DNA of 64,000 nucleotides from UBA1444 sp964521625 (lineage in GTDB: Bacteria; Bacillota; Negativicutes; UBA1444), in contig CAZFSM010000005.1 of NCBI GenBank assembly GCA_964521625.1, positions 114,739 through 178,738 on the forward strand. The letters run 5' to 3'. Shown in pieces: positions 16,927 through 26,087 of the stretch. Below the pieces are notes generated by a model. The model saw only the letters and a list, made by a program, of their open reading frames with translations, made no database searches and was not told the DNA's origin. The number at the start of each line of letters is the position of its first letter. Position 1 is the stretch's first letter. Both the position numbers and the translations under genes were made by a program.

Positions 16927-18330
16927 TTAATGGCAGTCGAATACTTTGCCGGGGTTCAGGATCAGATTTGGGTCCCAGGCTTTTTTGACGGCCTGCATCA
17001 GCTGCAGTTCCACCGGGTCGGTGTACTCGTGGAACAGAGCTTTCTTTTTGTAGCCGATACCATGCTCGCCGGACAGTTTGCCGCCGAGAGGGTAAACGTA
17101 GCTGAAGATTTCATGATGAATCAGGGCCAGGCGGTTCGGCCATTCTTCCAGGGGAACGCCGCCCTGCAGGATTGACAGGTGGATGTTACCATCACCGGCA
17201 TGGCTGACGGTGCGAGCAGCAGCGCCATGTTTTTCGCAGATCCCTGCCATGTGTTTCATTGCTTCCGGCAGTTTATTGATCGGTACGACGATGTCCTCGT
17301 TGCTGTGAATCAGGGTTTCATGCCGCACTGCTTCGGCAAACGATTTGCGGGCTTTCCAAATCTGGGCCGAGTTGGCGACCAGCAGTTCCAGCCCGCCATT
17401 GGCCGAGCAAAGATCGTCAATGCGCATAGCATAGTCTTCCAGTTTTTCTTCGCTGTCGCCTTCAATCTGGATAATCAGGTAATTGCCGTTTTCATCATAC
17501 GGCAATTTTTCATTGATGAACCGTTCAACGCAGCGGATGGCCACATTGTCCATGAATTCCAGACAGGTCGGGGTGATGCCGGACTGGGCGATGATGTTGA
17601 CAAATGCGATGGCTGAGTCAACATCTGGGAACACCGCCAGCAGGTCCATAACGTGCTGGGGCAGCGGCACCAGTTTGAGTGTGATCTCAGTAATGACGCC
17701 GAGAGTGCCTTCGGAACCGATAACTAACTGCTCCAGGCAATAGCCGGTGGTGCTCTTGTTCAGGCGACTGCCGAGCTTGGTGATTTCGCCGGTGGGGGTG
17801 ACCACTTCCACCTGGTAGACCTGATGGCGGGTGGTACCATATTTGACAGCTTTATTGCCGCCGGCATTGGTGGCGACATTGCCGCCGATAAAGCAACTAT
17901 CGCCGCTACAGGGGTCGCCGGCGTACAGCAGGTTATGTTTGGCAGCGGTTTGTTGCACTTCTTCGGTCCGGGCGCCGGCCTGCACGACCATGAACATATT
18001 GACCGGGTCGATCTCGAGAATCTGATTCATTTTTTCCAACGACAAAATGATGCCGCCATAAATCGGTACGGCGCCACAAGCAAGACCAGTCCCGGCGCCG
18101 CGCGGCACAACGGGAATCAGTTCGCGGTTGGCCAGTTTCACTACCGCTGCGGTTTGCTCGGTGTTTTCAGGAAAAACGACAACCTCCGGCATGTGGTGAT
18201 AGCGAGGGTCGGTCACTTCATCGTGGCTGTAAGGCTGCATCCGGTCGGGATCGGTGACGACGTTCTTTTCGCCGAGGATGGTGCGGAGTTCCGCGAGAAT
18301 GGCTGGGGTAATTGGGTTGTAAGAACTCAT
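16927..18330 (-). CDS. glcD: FAD-binding oxidase of the GlcD / D-lactate dehydrogenase type
   Basis: A 467-residue flavoprotein with an FAD-binding PCMH domain (about 40-220; VPRGAGTGLACGAVP, GGNVATNAGGNKAVKYG) and a C-terminal FAD-oxidase domain with the conserved H..GDGN (SHAGDGNIHLSIL) and the final GEHGIGYKKK motif. Family members oxidise glycolate, D-lactate or other 2-hydroxy acids and pass electrons to an iron-sulfur partner or electron-transfer flavoprotein; neither is adjacent. It is divergent from the PAS/sigma-54 regulator. Its own promoter looks sigma-A type, so it need not belong to the neighbouring CoA-ester operon. Confidence 0.88.
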   Translation of the reverse strand: MSSYNPITPAILAELRTILGEKNVVTDPDRMQPYSHDEVTDPRYHHMPEVVVFPENTEQTAAVVKLANRELIPVVPRGAGTGLACGAVPIYGGIILSLEKMNQILEIDPVNMFMVVQAGARTEEVQQTAAKHNLLYAGDPCSGDSCFIGGNVATNAGGNKAVKYGTTRHQVYQVEVVTPTGEITKLGSRLNKSTTGYCLEQLVIGSEGTLGVITEITLKLVPLPQHVMDLLAVFPDVDSAIAFVNIIAQSGITPTCLEFMDNVAIRCVERFINEKLPYDENGNYLIIQIEGDSEEKLEDYAMRIDDLCSANGGLELLVANSAQIWKARKSFAEAVRHETLIHSNEDIVVPINKLPEAMKHMAGICEKHGAAARTVSHAGDGNIHLSILQGGVPLEEWPNRLALIHHEIFSYVYPLGGKLSGEHGIGYKKKALFHEYTDPVELQLMQAVKKAWDPNLILNPGKVFDCH

Positions 18331-18396
18331 TTGGGTGACCTCCTGTATCCTGTTGTTTTATCAGAGAAACCTTCATCACTAGAGGTTGCTAGCATG

Positions 18397-18426
18397 ATTA
18401 TACCGGTATTAGCCCTCAGGAATCAA
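18397..18426 (-). promoter_or_regulatory. Sigma-A promoter of the glcD-like gene
   Basis: On the minus strand TTGATT (18426-18421), 18 bases, TATAAT (18402-18397). The -10 box is perfect, and it lies about 65 bases upstream of the start codon. Confidence 0.6.
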
Positions 18427-18471
18427 CCTGGAAAAACGATTAGGCTATGGTCAACAATTGCCGGCCATCTT

Positions 18472-18498
18472 GCAGGAATATGAAAACCAATCAAGAAA
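18472..18498 (+). promoter_or_regulatory. Sigma-H-like promoter of the PAS/sigma-54 regulator
   Basis: GCAGGAATA is a perfect -35 box; GAAA follows with 21 bases from AGGA to GAAA. The -10 box is imperfect. It lies about 50 bases upstream of the regulator start. Confidence 0.4.
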
Positions 18499-18547
18499 GA
18501 GTCCTAAGAATCAACATGATAGGTCAGATGGGGGAGGGAGACAATTT

Positions 18548-19906
18548 ATGCTGAAAAGCGAATCGCCCAGCCTGCAGGAAATATTTGATAAGATTCCAGA
18601 TTCGATTTTAGTGGCCGATGCGGCGGGAACAATTATGATGGCCAATCCAGCTGCGGCAAAGTTTATCGGCATGCCGCAGCTGGACCTGCTTGGACGGAGT
18701 ACGAGTGAGTTGGTGCAAAAGGGGCGGTACTGCAAGTCGATCGTGTTGGAAGCAGTGAGGAATAAAGCGATCGTTACGGGAATAATCGAAAACGCAACAG
18801 GATCAATTGTCGTTTCAACAAGTGTCCCCTTGTTGGACGAAAATGGGGAAGTCCGCTTTGTGATCAGCAATAGCAGAGATAAGGAAATGGTCGATGGATT
18901 TATCCGCGGGTTGGAACGGACGCAAAGTGAATTGGCCCATCTGCGGAATCGAGAGGCCGAAAAGAAACCGTTGACGTTCCGTAGCCAACCGATGCAGCGC
19001 GTTGTGGAGAAAGCCCAGATTGCCGCCGGTGTTTCTTGTCCGGTGCTTTTATTGGGTGAATCCGGTGTTGGCAAAGATGTAATCGCCAACTATATTCATC
19101 GGACCTCCAGCCGAGCCAAAGAAGCCTTCATAGTGATCAACTGTGCAGCGATGCCGGAGAATCTTATTGAATCGGAATTGTTCGGCTATGACAAAGGCGC
19201 CTTTAGCGGCGCACAGGCGCATGGAAAGTATGGTCTGGTTGAATTGGCTGACAAGGGAACGTTGTTTTTGGATGAAATCGCCGAGATTCCGCTGGCATTG
19301 CAGGCGAAATTTTTGCGGGTATTGGAAACGTATGAATTGCGACGTTTAGGGTCGGTCGAAAACCGAAAAATTGAGTTTCGCCTCATTGCAGCGACCAATC
19401 GGGACCTGAAAGAGCTTGTCGCTCAGGGTAAATTTCGCGAGGACCTCTATTATCGCCTCAGTGTTTTCCCGATCAAGATTCCGCCGCTTCGCGACAGACG
19501 GGAAGATATTCCGGCGTTGGTTGACGTCTTCTTGGCCGAGTTCAACAAAAAATACGGCACCGAGAAACGAATGTCGCCGGCAGCATTTGAATCGGTCATG
19601 GCGTATGATTGGCCGGGAAATGTACGGGAATTGCGCAATGCAGTGGAGCGACGATTTTTTTCCACGCCGGGCGAAGTCATCCAGTGCACCCGAAGAATGA
19701 AACAGGTTGAGAAAATCCCGGCGGAGGCGCCGACTGAGCCAATGCCATTGTGGGATGGAGGATTGCGGGAAGTGCTGCAAAAGGTCGAAGCTGCTTATAT
19801 TAAGCGAGTTTTGCAGGAAAGTGGCGGACATAGCATTGCAGCAGCCAAACGACTGGGAATTCATCGGAGTGTATTGTGGCGCAAGATACAGAATATGGAG
19901 GTGTAA
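18548..19906 (+). CDS. PAS-domain sigma-54 enhancer-binding regulator (CoA-ester operon)
   Basis: A 452-residue one-component activator with an N-terminal PAS domain (about 10-115), an AAA+ domain with Walker A GESGVGKD (170-177) and Walker B LFLDEIAE, and a C-terminal Fis-type helix-turn-helix (AAAKRLGIHRSVLWRKI). The sigma-54 contact loop reads GAFSGA (217-222) instead of GAFTGA. ATG 18548 follows GGGAGGGAG; the longer frame from 18458 is unlikely. A terminator and a -24/-12 promoter follow, so its target should be the OFA transporter/beta-oxidation operon. The PAS ligand is unknown and may be an acid or acyl-CoA. Confidence 0.92.
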   Translation: MLKSESPSLQEIFDKIPDSILVADAAGTIMMANPAAAKFIGMPQLDLLGRSTSELVQKGRYCKSIVLEAVRNKAIVTGIIENATGSIVVSTSVPLLDENGEVRFVISNSRDKEMVDGFIRGLERTQSELAHLRNREAEKKPLTFRSQPMQRVVEKAQIAAGVSCPVLLLGESGVGKDVIANYIHRTSSRAKEAFIVINCAAMPENLIESELFGYDKGAFSGAQAHGKYGLVELADKGTLFLDEIAEIPLALQAKFLRVLETYELRRLGSVENRKIEFRLIAATNRDLKELVAQGKFREDLYYRLSVFPIKIPPLRDRREDIPALVDVFLAEFNKKYGTEKRMSPAAFESVMAYDWPGNVRELRNAVERRFFSTPGEVIQCTRRMKQVEKIPAEAPTEPMPLWDGGLREVLQKVEAAYIKRVLQESGGHSIAAAKRLGIHRSVLWRKIQNMEV

Positions 19907-19913
19907 TCAATAG

Positions 19914-19971
19914 GTTTTTGTTTTGCAACATTGTCTCTGTATTGCAACGGAGTATGTTGTTGGATCACAAC
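19914..19971 (+). promoter_or_regulatory. Candidate activator sites for the CoA-ester operon
   Basis: GTTGT-TGGATC-ACAAC (19956-19971) is a perfect dyad. GCAAC half-sites occur upstream at 19925 and 19944. The cluster lies about 110-165 bases before the -24/-12 promoter. The dyad resembles the GTTGC-N6-GCAAC site in front of the glycyl-radical operon, whose regulator is a paralogue. Confidence 0.45.
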
Positions 19972-20022
19972 GAAGTTGGCCTTCCTGTGATGTTTTAGTT
20001 GTGACGGTAATTTTGTGCAGAT

Positions 20023-20065
20023 TAGCCCGGCAGCGGTAAAAAGGCTGTTTGGGCTATTTTTTTTA
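20023..20065 (+). terminator. Terminator of the PAS/sigma-54 regulator
   Basis: AGCCCGGCAGC pairs with GCTGTTTGGGCT around a small internal bulge and is followed by about nine T residues. Confidence 0.75.
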
Positions 20066-20078
20066 CTATTCCTGCATT

Positions 20079-20096
20079 TTGGCATGATCTATGCAA
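20079..20096 (+). promoter_or_regulatory. Sigma-54 promoter (-24/-12)
   Basis: TTGGCATGATCTATGCAA has GG and GC in exact -24/-12 register. It lies about 60 bases upstream of the OFA transporter start. Confidence 0.8.
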
Positions 20097-20154
20097 CAGT
20101 AATAGTATGCGCGCGAATTACTCAACAAATTAAAACAGAACGGGAGGTTTATTT

Positions 20155-21399
20155 GTGGAAGAGCAAGGCCGAAATCGATGGTTCATTCTCATTGCGAGCA
20201 TTCTTTGTAACTTATCCATTGGATCTGCCTATGCGTGGAGTGTTTTTCAAAAACCGTTGCTGGCTATTTTCCCCTGGACACCCAGTGAGGCATCCTTGGC
20301 CTTTACGCTTTCCTTAGCGGTTATGCCGGTAGCGATGATTATCGCCGGCAGAATTCAGGACCGCCAGGGACCACGACTCGTCATGATGATCGGCGGCGCA
20401 ATGTATGGAGTTGGCGTTTTTGCGATTGGTTACGGTTCTTCTTTGACTTTCCTATATCTGATGTATGGAGTATTTGGCGGACTGGGGATCGGCACAGTAT
20501 ATGCGTGTGCTATTGCCAATACTGTTAAATGGTTTCCTGACAAACGGGGCTTGGCTTCAGGCTTGATCGCGGCCGGACTGGGATCGGGAGCGGTGGTTTT
20601 TGCTCCGGTTGGGACCGCATTGATTCAAAATTTCGGCGTGCTTTCGGCATTTAAGATTTTAGGTGTAGTTTATCTGGTTGTTATTGTCGGCTGCGCCTCC
20701 CTTGTGGTGAAGCCGCCTGCCGACTACCGTCCGAAAGGTTGGCAACCGCCTGCCGTCACGGCGATGAACCCAGGCGTGGTTGAAAAAAATTGGCGGGATA
20801 TGCTGACCGATCCGATGTTCTATGTTTTATGGGTTACCTATACTGCTGGGGCTGTATCCGGACTGATGCTAATCGGGCACGCTTCGCCGATTGGGCAGGA
20901 AGTGATCAAGCTGACGGCGGCAATGGCGGCAATGGCTGTAAGCATTTTGGCTTTGGCAAATACCGGCGGCCGGATTTTTTGGGGCTGGGTAGCTGACAAA
21001 ATCGGGCGTTACCAAGCCTTGACCGCATTATATGCAGCGGTTGCGGCAATGATGTTTTTCCTGCCCAATGTGAGTCAATTCGTGCCTTTTGTCATTGTGA
21101 TCTCCACTGTCGGGCTATGTTATGGCGGGTTACTCGGAATTTTCCCGATTATTACCGCTGACTTGTTTGGCATGAAAAACCTGGGGATGAACTATGGCAT
21201 TATGTTCAGCGCCGTTTCGGCGGCCGCTGTTATAGGCCCCCGACTGGCTGCGCAAGTTAAGGAAGCAAGCGGCGGTTACAATCAGGCGTTTCTGATTTCT
21301 GCCGTATTAAGCGCTTGCGGCATGGTGCTGATATTATTTGTCAAGTATCAGTCGGAGAAGCGGCGTCGGCAAAATGTTGCAGCGGCGGAAGCTCGCTAA
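20155..21399 (+). CDS. MFS transporter of the oxalate/formate antiporter (OFA) family
   Basis: A 414-residue major-facilitator protein with about twelve membrane segments and OFA hallmarks (GSAYAWSVFQKPL at the N-terminus, GRIQDRQGPR, GIGTVYACAIANTVKWFPDKRGLASG). Members exchange or import small carboxylates such as oxalate, formate, lactate or pyruvate. The start is GTG 20155, 7 bases after GGGAGG. As first gene of an operon for CoA activation and beta-oxidation of a short acid, it probably imports that acid; crotonate, 3-hydroxybutyrate or butyrate-like substrates are candidates. Confidence 0.88.
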   Translation: MEEQGRNRWFILIASILCNLSIGSAYAWSVFQKPLLAIFPWTPSEASLAFTLSLAVMPVAMIIAGRIQDRQGPRLVMMIGGAMYGVGVFAIGYGSSLTFLYLMYGVFGGLGIGTVYACAIANTVKWFPDKRGLASGLIAAGLGSGAVVFAPVGTALIQNFGVLSAFKILGVVYLVVIVGCASLVVKPPADYRPKGWQPPAVTAMNPGVVEKNWRDMLTDPMFYVLWVTYTAGAVSGLMLIGHASPIGQEVIKLTAAMAAMAVSILALANTGGRIFWGWVADKIGRYQALTALYAAVAAMMFFLPNVSQFVPFVIVISTVGLCYGGLLGIFPIITADLFGMKNLGMNYGIMFSAVSAAAVIGPRLAAQVKEASGGYNQAFLISAVLSACGMVLILFVKYQSEKRRRQNVAAAEAR

Positions 21400-21501
21400 A
21401 CTTAGGATAAATCCGAAGCTGGGGAGGTGGATTATCCGGGAGTCTTATCGTAAAGCATAGAGGTGCGAAAGCAAATTTCAGAGAGGTAAGGAGGAGTTTT
21501 G

Positions 21502-22284
21502 ATGGAAGAAAAAAATGTACTGCTTCAAAAAGATGCCGGAATCGCCACGATTACCCTCAACCGACCAGACGCAATGAATTCGATGAACAAAGGACTGGTT
21601 GACGATTTCATTGCTGTTTTGACGGATGTTAAGCAGGACCCGGAAACCCGCGTGGTTGTTCTGACAGGGGCTGGCAAGGCGTTTTGCGCAGGCGGGGATC
21701 TATTTTACCTCGCATCTTTGACTGAACCGATTGTTGCGCACCGTTTTATTGGACAAGCCGGAACTATCATCAGCCTTATCAGGGGAATGGAAAAGCCGGT
21801 TATCGCTAAGGTGAATGGAGTCGCCGCCGGGGCAGGTTTCAATATCGCCATGGCGTGCGATATCGTGATCGTCGCAAAAACGGTAAAGTTTGCACAAAGT
21901 TTTGCCAAAGTCGGCTTAGTGCCTGACTGCGGTGGATTTTATCTGTTGCCGCGAGTTGTCGGCATGCACAAAGCGAAAGAACTGATGTTTACCGCCGATT
22001 TGATCGATGCGGAAACTGCGCTGCGCCTAGGCATCGCAAACCATGTCGTTGAGGAAGCAGATCTGACAGATACGGTAAACAAGCTGGCTGTCCGTTTGGC
22101 TGGCGGCGCGCCGATTGCGCTTGCCTTTATCAAAAAAATGGTCAATCGTAGCGACGTTCTCGATCTGGAAAGTACCTTGGCGTTTGAAGAGGATATCCAA
22201 TGCATCTGCATGCAAACCGCAGATCATCAGGAAGGCGTAAAAGCGTTCAAGGAAAAAAGAGCGCCGGCGTTCCAGGGCAGATAA
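21502..22284 (+). CDS. Enoyl-CoA hydratase/isomerase (crotonase) family protein
   Basis: A 260-residue crotonase-fold enzyme with the oxyanion-hole segments GAGKAFCAGGDL and NGVAAGAGFNIAMACD. The catalytic region reads SFAKVGLVPDCGGFYLLP. The two glutamates of classical hydratases are not obvious, and an Asp lies in the VPD position, as in PaaG-type isomerases. It may therefore act as an isomerase rather than the main hydratase, especially since the fused protein downstream carries its own crotonase domain. ATG 21502 follows AAGGAGGAG. Second gene of the operon. Confidence 0.88.
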   Translation: MEEKNVLLQKDAGIATITLNRPDAMNSMNKGLVDDFIAVLTDVKQDPETRVVVLTGAGKAFCAGGDLFYLASLTEPIVAHRFIGQAGTIISLIRGMEKPVIAKVNGVAAGAGFNIAMACDIVIVAKTVKFAQSFAKVGLVPDCGGFYLLPRVVGMHKAKELMFTADLIDAETALRLGIANHVVEEADLTDTVNKLAVRLAGGAPIALAFIKKMVNRSDVLDLESTLAFEEDIQCICMQTADHQEGVKAFKEKRAPAFQGR

Positions 22285-22338
22285 CAACCAAGAGGCGGGA
22301 ACATCTTCTGAAAACGGAAAAAAGAGGAGGCAACCATT

Positions 22339-23652
22339 ATGAGTTGGCAGGATGATTATAAAAAGAAATTGGTGTCGATGGAAGAAGCAGCGGCTGTAAT
22401 CAAATCGCATGATCGCGTATATTACCCCCCATGCGGCAGTGCACCGGCCACATTGATCGAAGCGATCACGAAACGGGGCATGGAACTGGATAACGTTTTG
22501 ATGACGGGCGCGTTGGTACTATATCCGTTTGAATATATGAAGGGCGCATTCAAAGGGCATCTCAACCATCAAACGATCTTTTTGGGACCCTATGAACGAA
22601 AGGCATTTCCCGAAGGAAACGTGGAAGTAATCTCCTATCAGTTTGGCCAGACCGACTGGCTGACAGAAAATCGGATCAAACCCGACGTTTTTATCGTAGA
22701 AGTATCTGAACCCGATGAAAAGGGCTTTATGAGCTATGGTCCAATTGGAACCTTTAACGGCGATATTGCGGCCAAGTTCGCCAAGACGGTTATCGCGCAG
22801 GTCAACCGGCAGGCGCCCTATGTGTTTGGCGGGCCGAAATCTTTTATTCACGTCAGTGAAGTGACTCTGATCTGCGAAAGCGACCATAAGGTCGGAGAAC
22901 TGCAGCAACCACCGGTGACAGATGTGGAGAAGCAAATTGCTTCGCATATTGTCGGCTATATTGAAGATGGATCAACGATTCAGCTGGGTCTTGGCGGGGT
23001 AGCCAATGCTGTCGGTTTCTTCCTTGAAAATCACAAGAACCTCGGAGTTCATACGGAAATGCTGGTTGATTCCATGGCAACGCTTACCGAGAAAGGCGTC
23101 ATCAATGGTAGCAAAAAAACCTTGAATCCAGGAGAACTGACTTGCAGCTTCGGTATCGGTACCAAAAAACTATATGACTTCATGAACCGCAATCCCTTTG
23201 TTAAAACCTATCCGATCAGTGAAATCGCCAATGTAACGCAGATCGCCAAAAACGACAAATTTGTTTCGATAAATAATACGCTGATGTGCGATCTTACGGG
23301 GCAGATGTGCTCTGAGTCGATCGGGTTCGATCAATTCAGCGCAACAGGTGGTCAACTCGACTTTGTTCGCGGCGCCATCCAGTCCAAAGGCGGCAAATCA
23401 TTTATCGCTTTCCGTTCTGTAGCAGAGAAAAAAGATGGTTCGATGATTTCCCGTATCACCGCGGCTTTGCCGCCGGGCGCTGTCGTCACTACGCCGCGAA
23501 CTGATGTGCAATATGCGGTAACCGAGTTTGGCTGCGTCGATATCCGTAACAAGAGCATTCCGGAACGGGTGAAGGCGATGATTTCCATCGCGCATCCACA
23601 ATTCCAGGATGAGCTGATGCAGGATGCCAAGAAATACGGTCTGATTTTCTAA
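22339..23652 (+). CDS. Acetyl-CoA hydrolase/transferase family CoA-transferase
   Basis: A 437-residue class-I-like CoA-transferase related to 4-hydroxybutyrate and butyryl-CoA:acetate CoA-transferases. The likely catalytic Glu240 lies in the HTEM motif, preceded by the glycine-rich QLGLGGVANAVG. It would move CoA from acetyl-CoA to the imported acid, giving acetate and an acyl-CoA without spending ATP. The ribosome site AGAGGAGG is well placed. It is followed by a short hairpin (23668-23685), then the FadB/N-like gene. Confidence 0.9.
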   Translation: MSWQDDYKKKLVSMEEAAAVIKSHDRVYYPPCGSAPATLIEAITKRGMELDNVLMTGALVLYPFEYMKGAFKGHLNHQTIFLGPYERKAFPEGNVEVISYQFGQTDWLTENRIKPDVFIVEVSEPDEKGFMSYGPIGTFNGDIAAKFAKTVIAQVNRQAPYVFGGPKSFIHVSEVTLICESDHKVGELQQPPVTDVEKQIASHIVGYIEDGSTIQLGLGGVANAVGFFLENHKNLGVHTEMLVDSMATLTEKGVINGSKKTLNPGELTCSFGIGTKKLYDFMNRNPFVKTYPISEIANVTQIAKNDKFVSINNTLMCDLTGQMCSESIGFDQFSATGGQLDFVRGAIQSKGGKSFIAFRSVAEKKDGSMISRITAALPPGAVVTTPRTDVQYAVTEFGCVDIRNKSIPERVKAMISIAHPQFQDELMQDAKKYGLIF

Positions 23653-23667
23653 ACAAGGCTTTGCGGG

Positions 23668-23685
23668 GCAGGCGGGTTCGCCTGC
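23668..23685 (+). other. Intra-operon hairpin
   Basis: GCAGGCG-ggtt-CGCCTGC forms a perfect 7-base stem between the CoA-transferase and FadB/N-like genes, without a T tract. It could mark an RNA processing or stability point. Confidence 0.35.
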
Positions 23686-23729
23686 TTGCTCTGCACAGTT
23701 CTCATGTGTACAGGTAAGGAGGAACCCTT

Positions 23730-26075
23730 ATGTACGATATTAAAAAAGCGGCCGTTTTGGGATCGGGAGTCATGGGATGCGCCATTGCGGCTCATCTGGC
23801 CAATGCAGGACTACTGGTGACGCTGCTGGATATTGTTCCTGCGGCGTTGTCGGCGGAAGAAACTGCGGCAGGTCTCTTACTGAAGGATCGTGCGGTTCGA
23901 AACCGACTGGTGAACGCCGCCCGGGACAAAATGACCAACCCGCGGTCTACGCTGCTATATGAACCGCGTTATATCGACCGGATACAGTTCGGCAATCTGG
24001 ACGATGATCTGGAATTATTGCGGCAGGCCGACTGGGTCATTGAGGCTGTCATCGAAAATCTGGCAGCGAAAACTCAATTGTTTAAGAAAATTGAACCCTT
24101 TCTCACAGACAAAACTATTTTGAGTTCAAATACTTCGGGAATATCGGTTAATGCAATGGCAAACGAGCTGCCAGAGGAACGACAAAAGAATTTCCTGGTA
24201 ACCCACTTTTTTAATCCGCCACGCTACATGAAACTGATTGAATTGGTCGCAGCCCGGTCCACTGCTGAACCCGTATTCAGCTACATGCGCCGGTTTTGCG
24301 AAGACAATCTGGGCAAAGGCGTGGTCGTGGCCAAAGACACGCCGGGATTTGTCGCCAATCGCATTGGCATATATTCCTTTGGCGTTGTAGCGGCAAAAAT
24401 GCAGGAACACGGTCTCGGCATTGTGGAAGCCGATGCATTGACAGGCGGCGAAATCGGTCGTCCCAATACCGGTACATTTCGTTTGATTGATATGGTTGGT
24501 CTGGATACTACGTTGTCTGTGGCGAACTATCAGTTGAAAAACGTTACTGACCCTGCTGAACGGGTCTTTTTAGCAATGCCGGATTTCTTTGCGCAGATGC
24601 AGCAAAAAGGTTATCTGGGCGACAAGACAAAACAGGGTTTTTATCGAAAACTGGACAAAGAAACGCAGGTCATCGATGTGGCCACGCTAACCTATGGGAC
24701 AAAATCAGAACCGGACTTTCCCAGCCTGGCCAGCGCGAAATTGGCAAAAACACTGCGTGAAAAATTGACGTTGTGGCTGGCGGCCGAAGATAAAGCGGGG
24801 CGTTTTGTCTGGGATGTTTTGAAACAGACGCTGTTGTTTGTCGGCGGATTGATTCCGGCGGTGGCTGCTGACCCCCAATCGATCGATAACGGGATGAAAT
24901 GGGGCTATAACTGGACAGTGGGTCCGTTTGAATTGTGGGACATGATTGGCGTGCGCAAATCAGCGGAAAGAATGAAGCAGGAAGGAGCGATTTTACCGCC
25001 GTTTGTCGAACAACTATTGGCGTCGGGGCGGGAAAAATTCTATGATGCTGATGTCCCCCCAATGGATTTGTTCAAGCAACCCGCTGCAGTTGTCCGCAAG
25101 TCACGGACTCCCGTGCGGGGAAACCAGGATGCGAGTTTGTTTGATCTGGAAGATGGCTTAGCCTGTTTTGTCATTCATTCACCCACTACCAGCTTGAGCG
25201 AACCAATGGTCGAATGCCTCCATCAGTCTATACAGGATGTGGAAGCAAATTATCTGGGGATGGTCATTGCCTCCGCAGGAAAAAACTTTTGTGTCGGCGC
25301 CAATCTGTCGATGATTATCGGCTTGGCCGAGGCGAAAGACTGGAAAGGCCTCGAAGCAGTGTCGGCGTTGTTTCAACAGGCAAATATGGCGGTTAAGTAT
25401 TGTTCGAAGCCGGTCATTGCTGCCCCTTTCGGCATGACATTGGGCGGCGGCGCCGAGCTGGTTATGCACGCAGCTGGTGTTTTGGCCCAGGCAGAAACCA
25501 ATATGGGACTGGTCGAAACCGGGGTTGGTTTGTTGCCGGGAGCCGGTGGCAACAAGGAGCTGTTTTTGCGACTTACGGCAGGCATTCAGCACGATACCGC
25601 CATCGACCTCGAACCCTTTACCCGGAAGGCCTTTGTAGCAATCAACGGCGGGAAAGTGTCGACGAGTGCGCCGGATGCAAAACGCATCGGCTATCTGCAG
25701 GAAAGTGACGACATGGTCATGAATCCTGATTTACAGCTGTTTCGTTGTAGACAGTGGGTAAAATTGCTGGCGGAAACAATGCCGACGCGCAACCCGAAAG
25801 TGTTGTGCAGGGTGTCCGGCGGCAGCCTGGTCAGCTGTCTGAAATCTGAGCTTTACAACAAGCGCCGGGGCGGTTTCATTACTGAACATGATGAACTGAT
25901 CGGCGGTAAAATCGCCCATGTATTGTGCGGCGGAACCGTTAAGACAAACAGTCTGGTTACAGAACAATATCTGTTGGATTTGGAACGAGAGTGTTTCGTC
26001 AGTCTATGCGGCGAGGTGAAAACCCAGAACAGAATCCGACATATGCTGAAAAACCGCAAACCGTTGCGGAACTAA
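23730..26075 (+). CDS. fadN: 3-hydroxyacyl-CoA dehydrogenase / enoyl-CoA hydratase fusion (FadN-like)
   Basis: A 781-residue bifunctional enzyme arranged as in Bacillus FadN: N-terminal NAD-binding 3-hydroxyacyl-CoA dehydrogenase (VLGSGVMGCAIAAHLANAG at the start, SSNTSG, HFFNPPRYMKL), a second helical dehydrogenase domain, then a C-terminal crotonase domain (about 490-690; GKNFCVGANLSM, GMTLGGGAELVMHA, GLLPGAGGNKE). It hydrates enoyl-CoA and oxidises 3-hydroxyacyl-CoA to 3-ketoacyl-CoA. Thiolase follows after 12 bases. With the CoA-transferase this forms a full path from crotonate or 3-hydroxybutyrate to acetoacetyl-CoA. Confidence 0.93.
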   Translation: MYDIKKAAVLGSGVMGCAIAAHLANAGLLVTLLDIVPAALSAEETAAGLLLKDRAVRNRLVNAARDKMTNPRSTLLYEPRYIDRIQFGNLDDDLELLRQADWVIEAVIENLAAKTQLFKKIEPFLTDKTILSSNTSGISVNAMANELPEERQKNFLVTHFFNPPRYMKLIELVAARSTAEPVFSYMRRFCEDNLGKGVVVAKDTPGFVANRIGIYSFGVVAAKMQEHGLGIVEADALTGGEIGRPNTGTFRLIDMVGLDTTLSVANYQLKNVTDPAERVFLAMPDFFAQMQQKGYLGDKTKQGFYRKLDKETQVIDVATLTYGTKSEPDFPSLASAKLAKTLREKLTLWLAAEDKAGRFVWDVLKQTLLFVGGLIPAVAADPQSIDNGMKWGYNWTVGPFELWDMIGVRKSAERMKQEGAILPPFVEQLLASGREKFYDADVPPMDLFKQPAAVVRKSRTPVRGNQDASLFDLEDGLACFVIHSPTTSLSEPMVECLHQSIQDVEANYLGMVIASAGKNFCVGANLSMIIGLAEAKDWKGLEAVSALFQQANMAVKYCSKPVIAAPFGMTLGGGAELVMHAAGVLAQAETNMGLVETGVGLLPGAGGNKELFLRLTAGIQHDTAIDLEPFTRKAFVAINGGKVSTSAPDAKRIGYLQESDDMVMNPDLQLFRCRQWVKLLAETMPTRNPKVLCRVSGGSLVSCLKSELYNKRRGGFITEHDELIGGKIAHVLCGGTVKTNSLVTEQYLLDLERECFVSLCGEVKTQNRIRHMLKNRKPLRN

Positions 26076-26087
26076 GGAAGGGGTCGA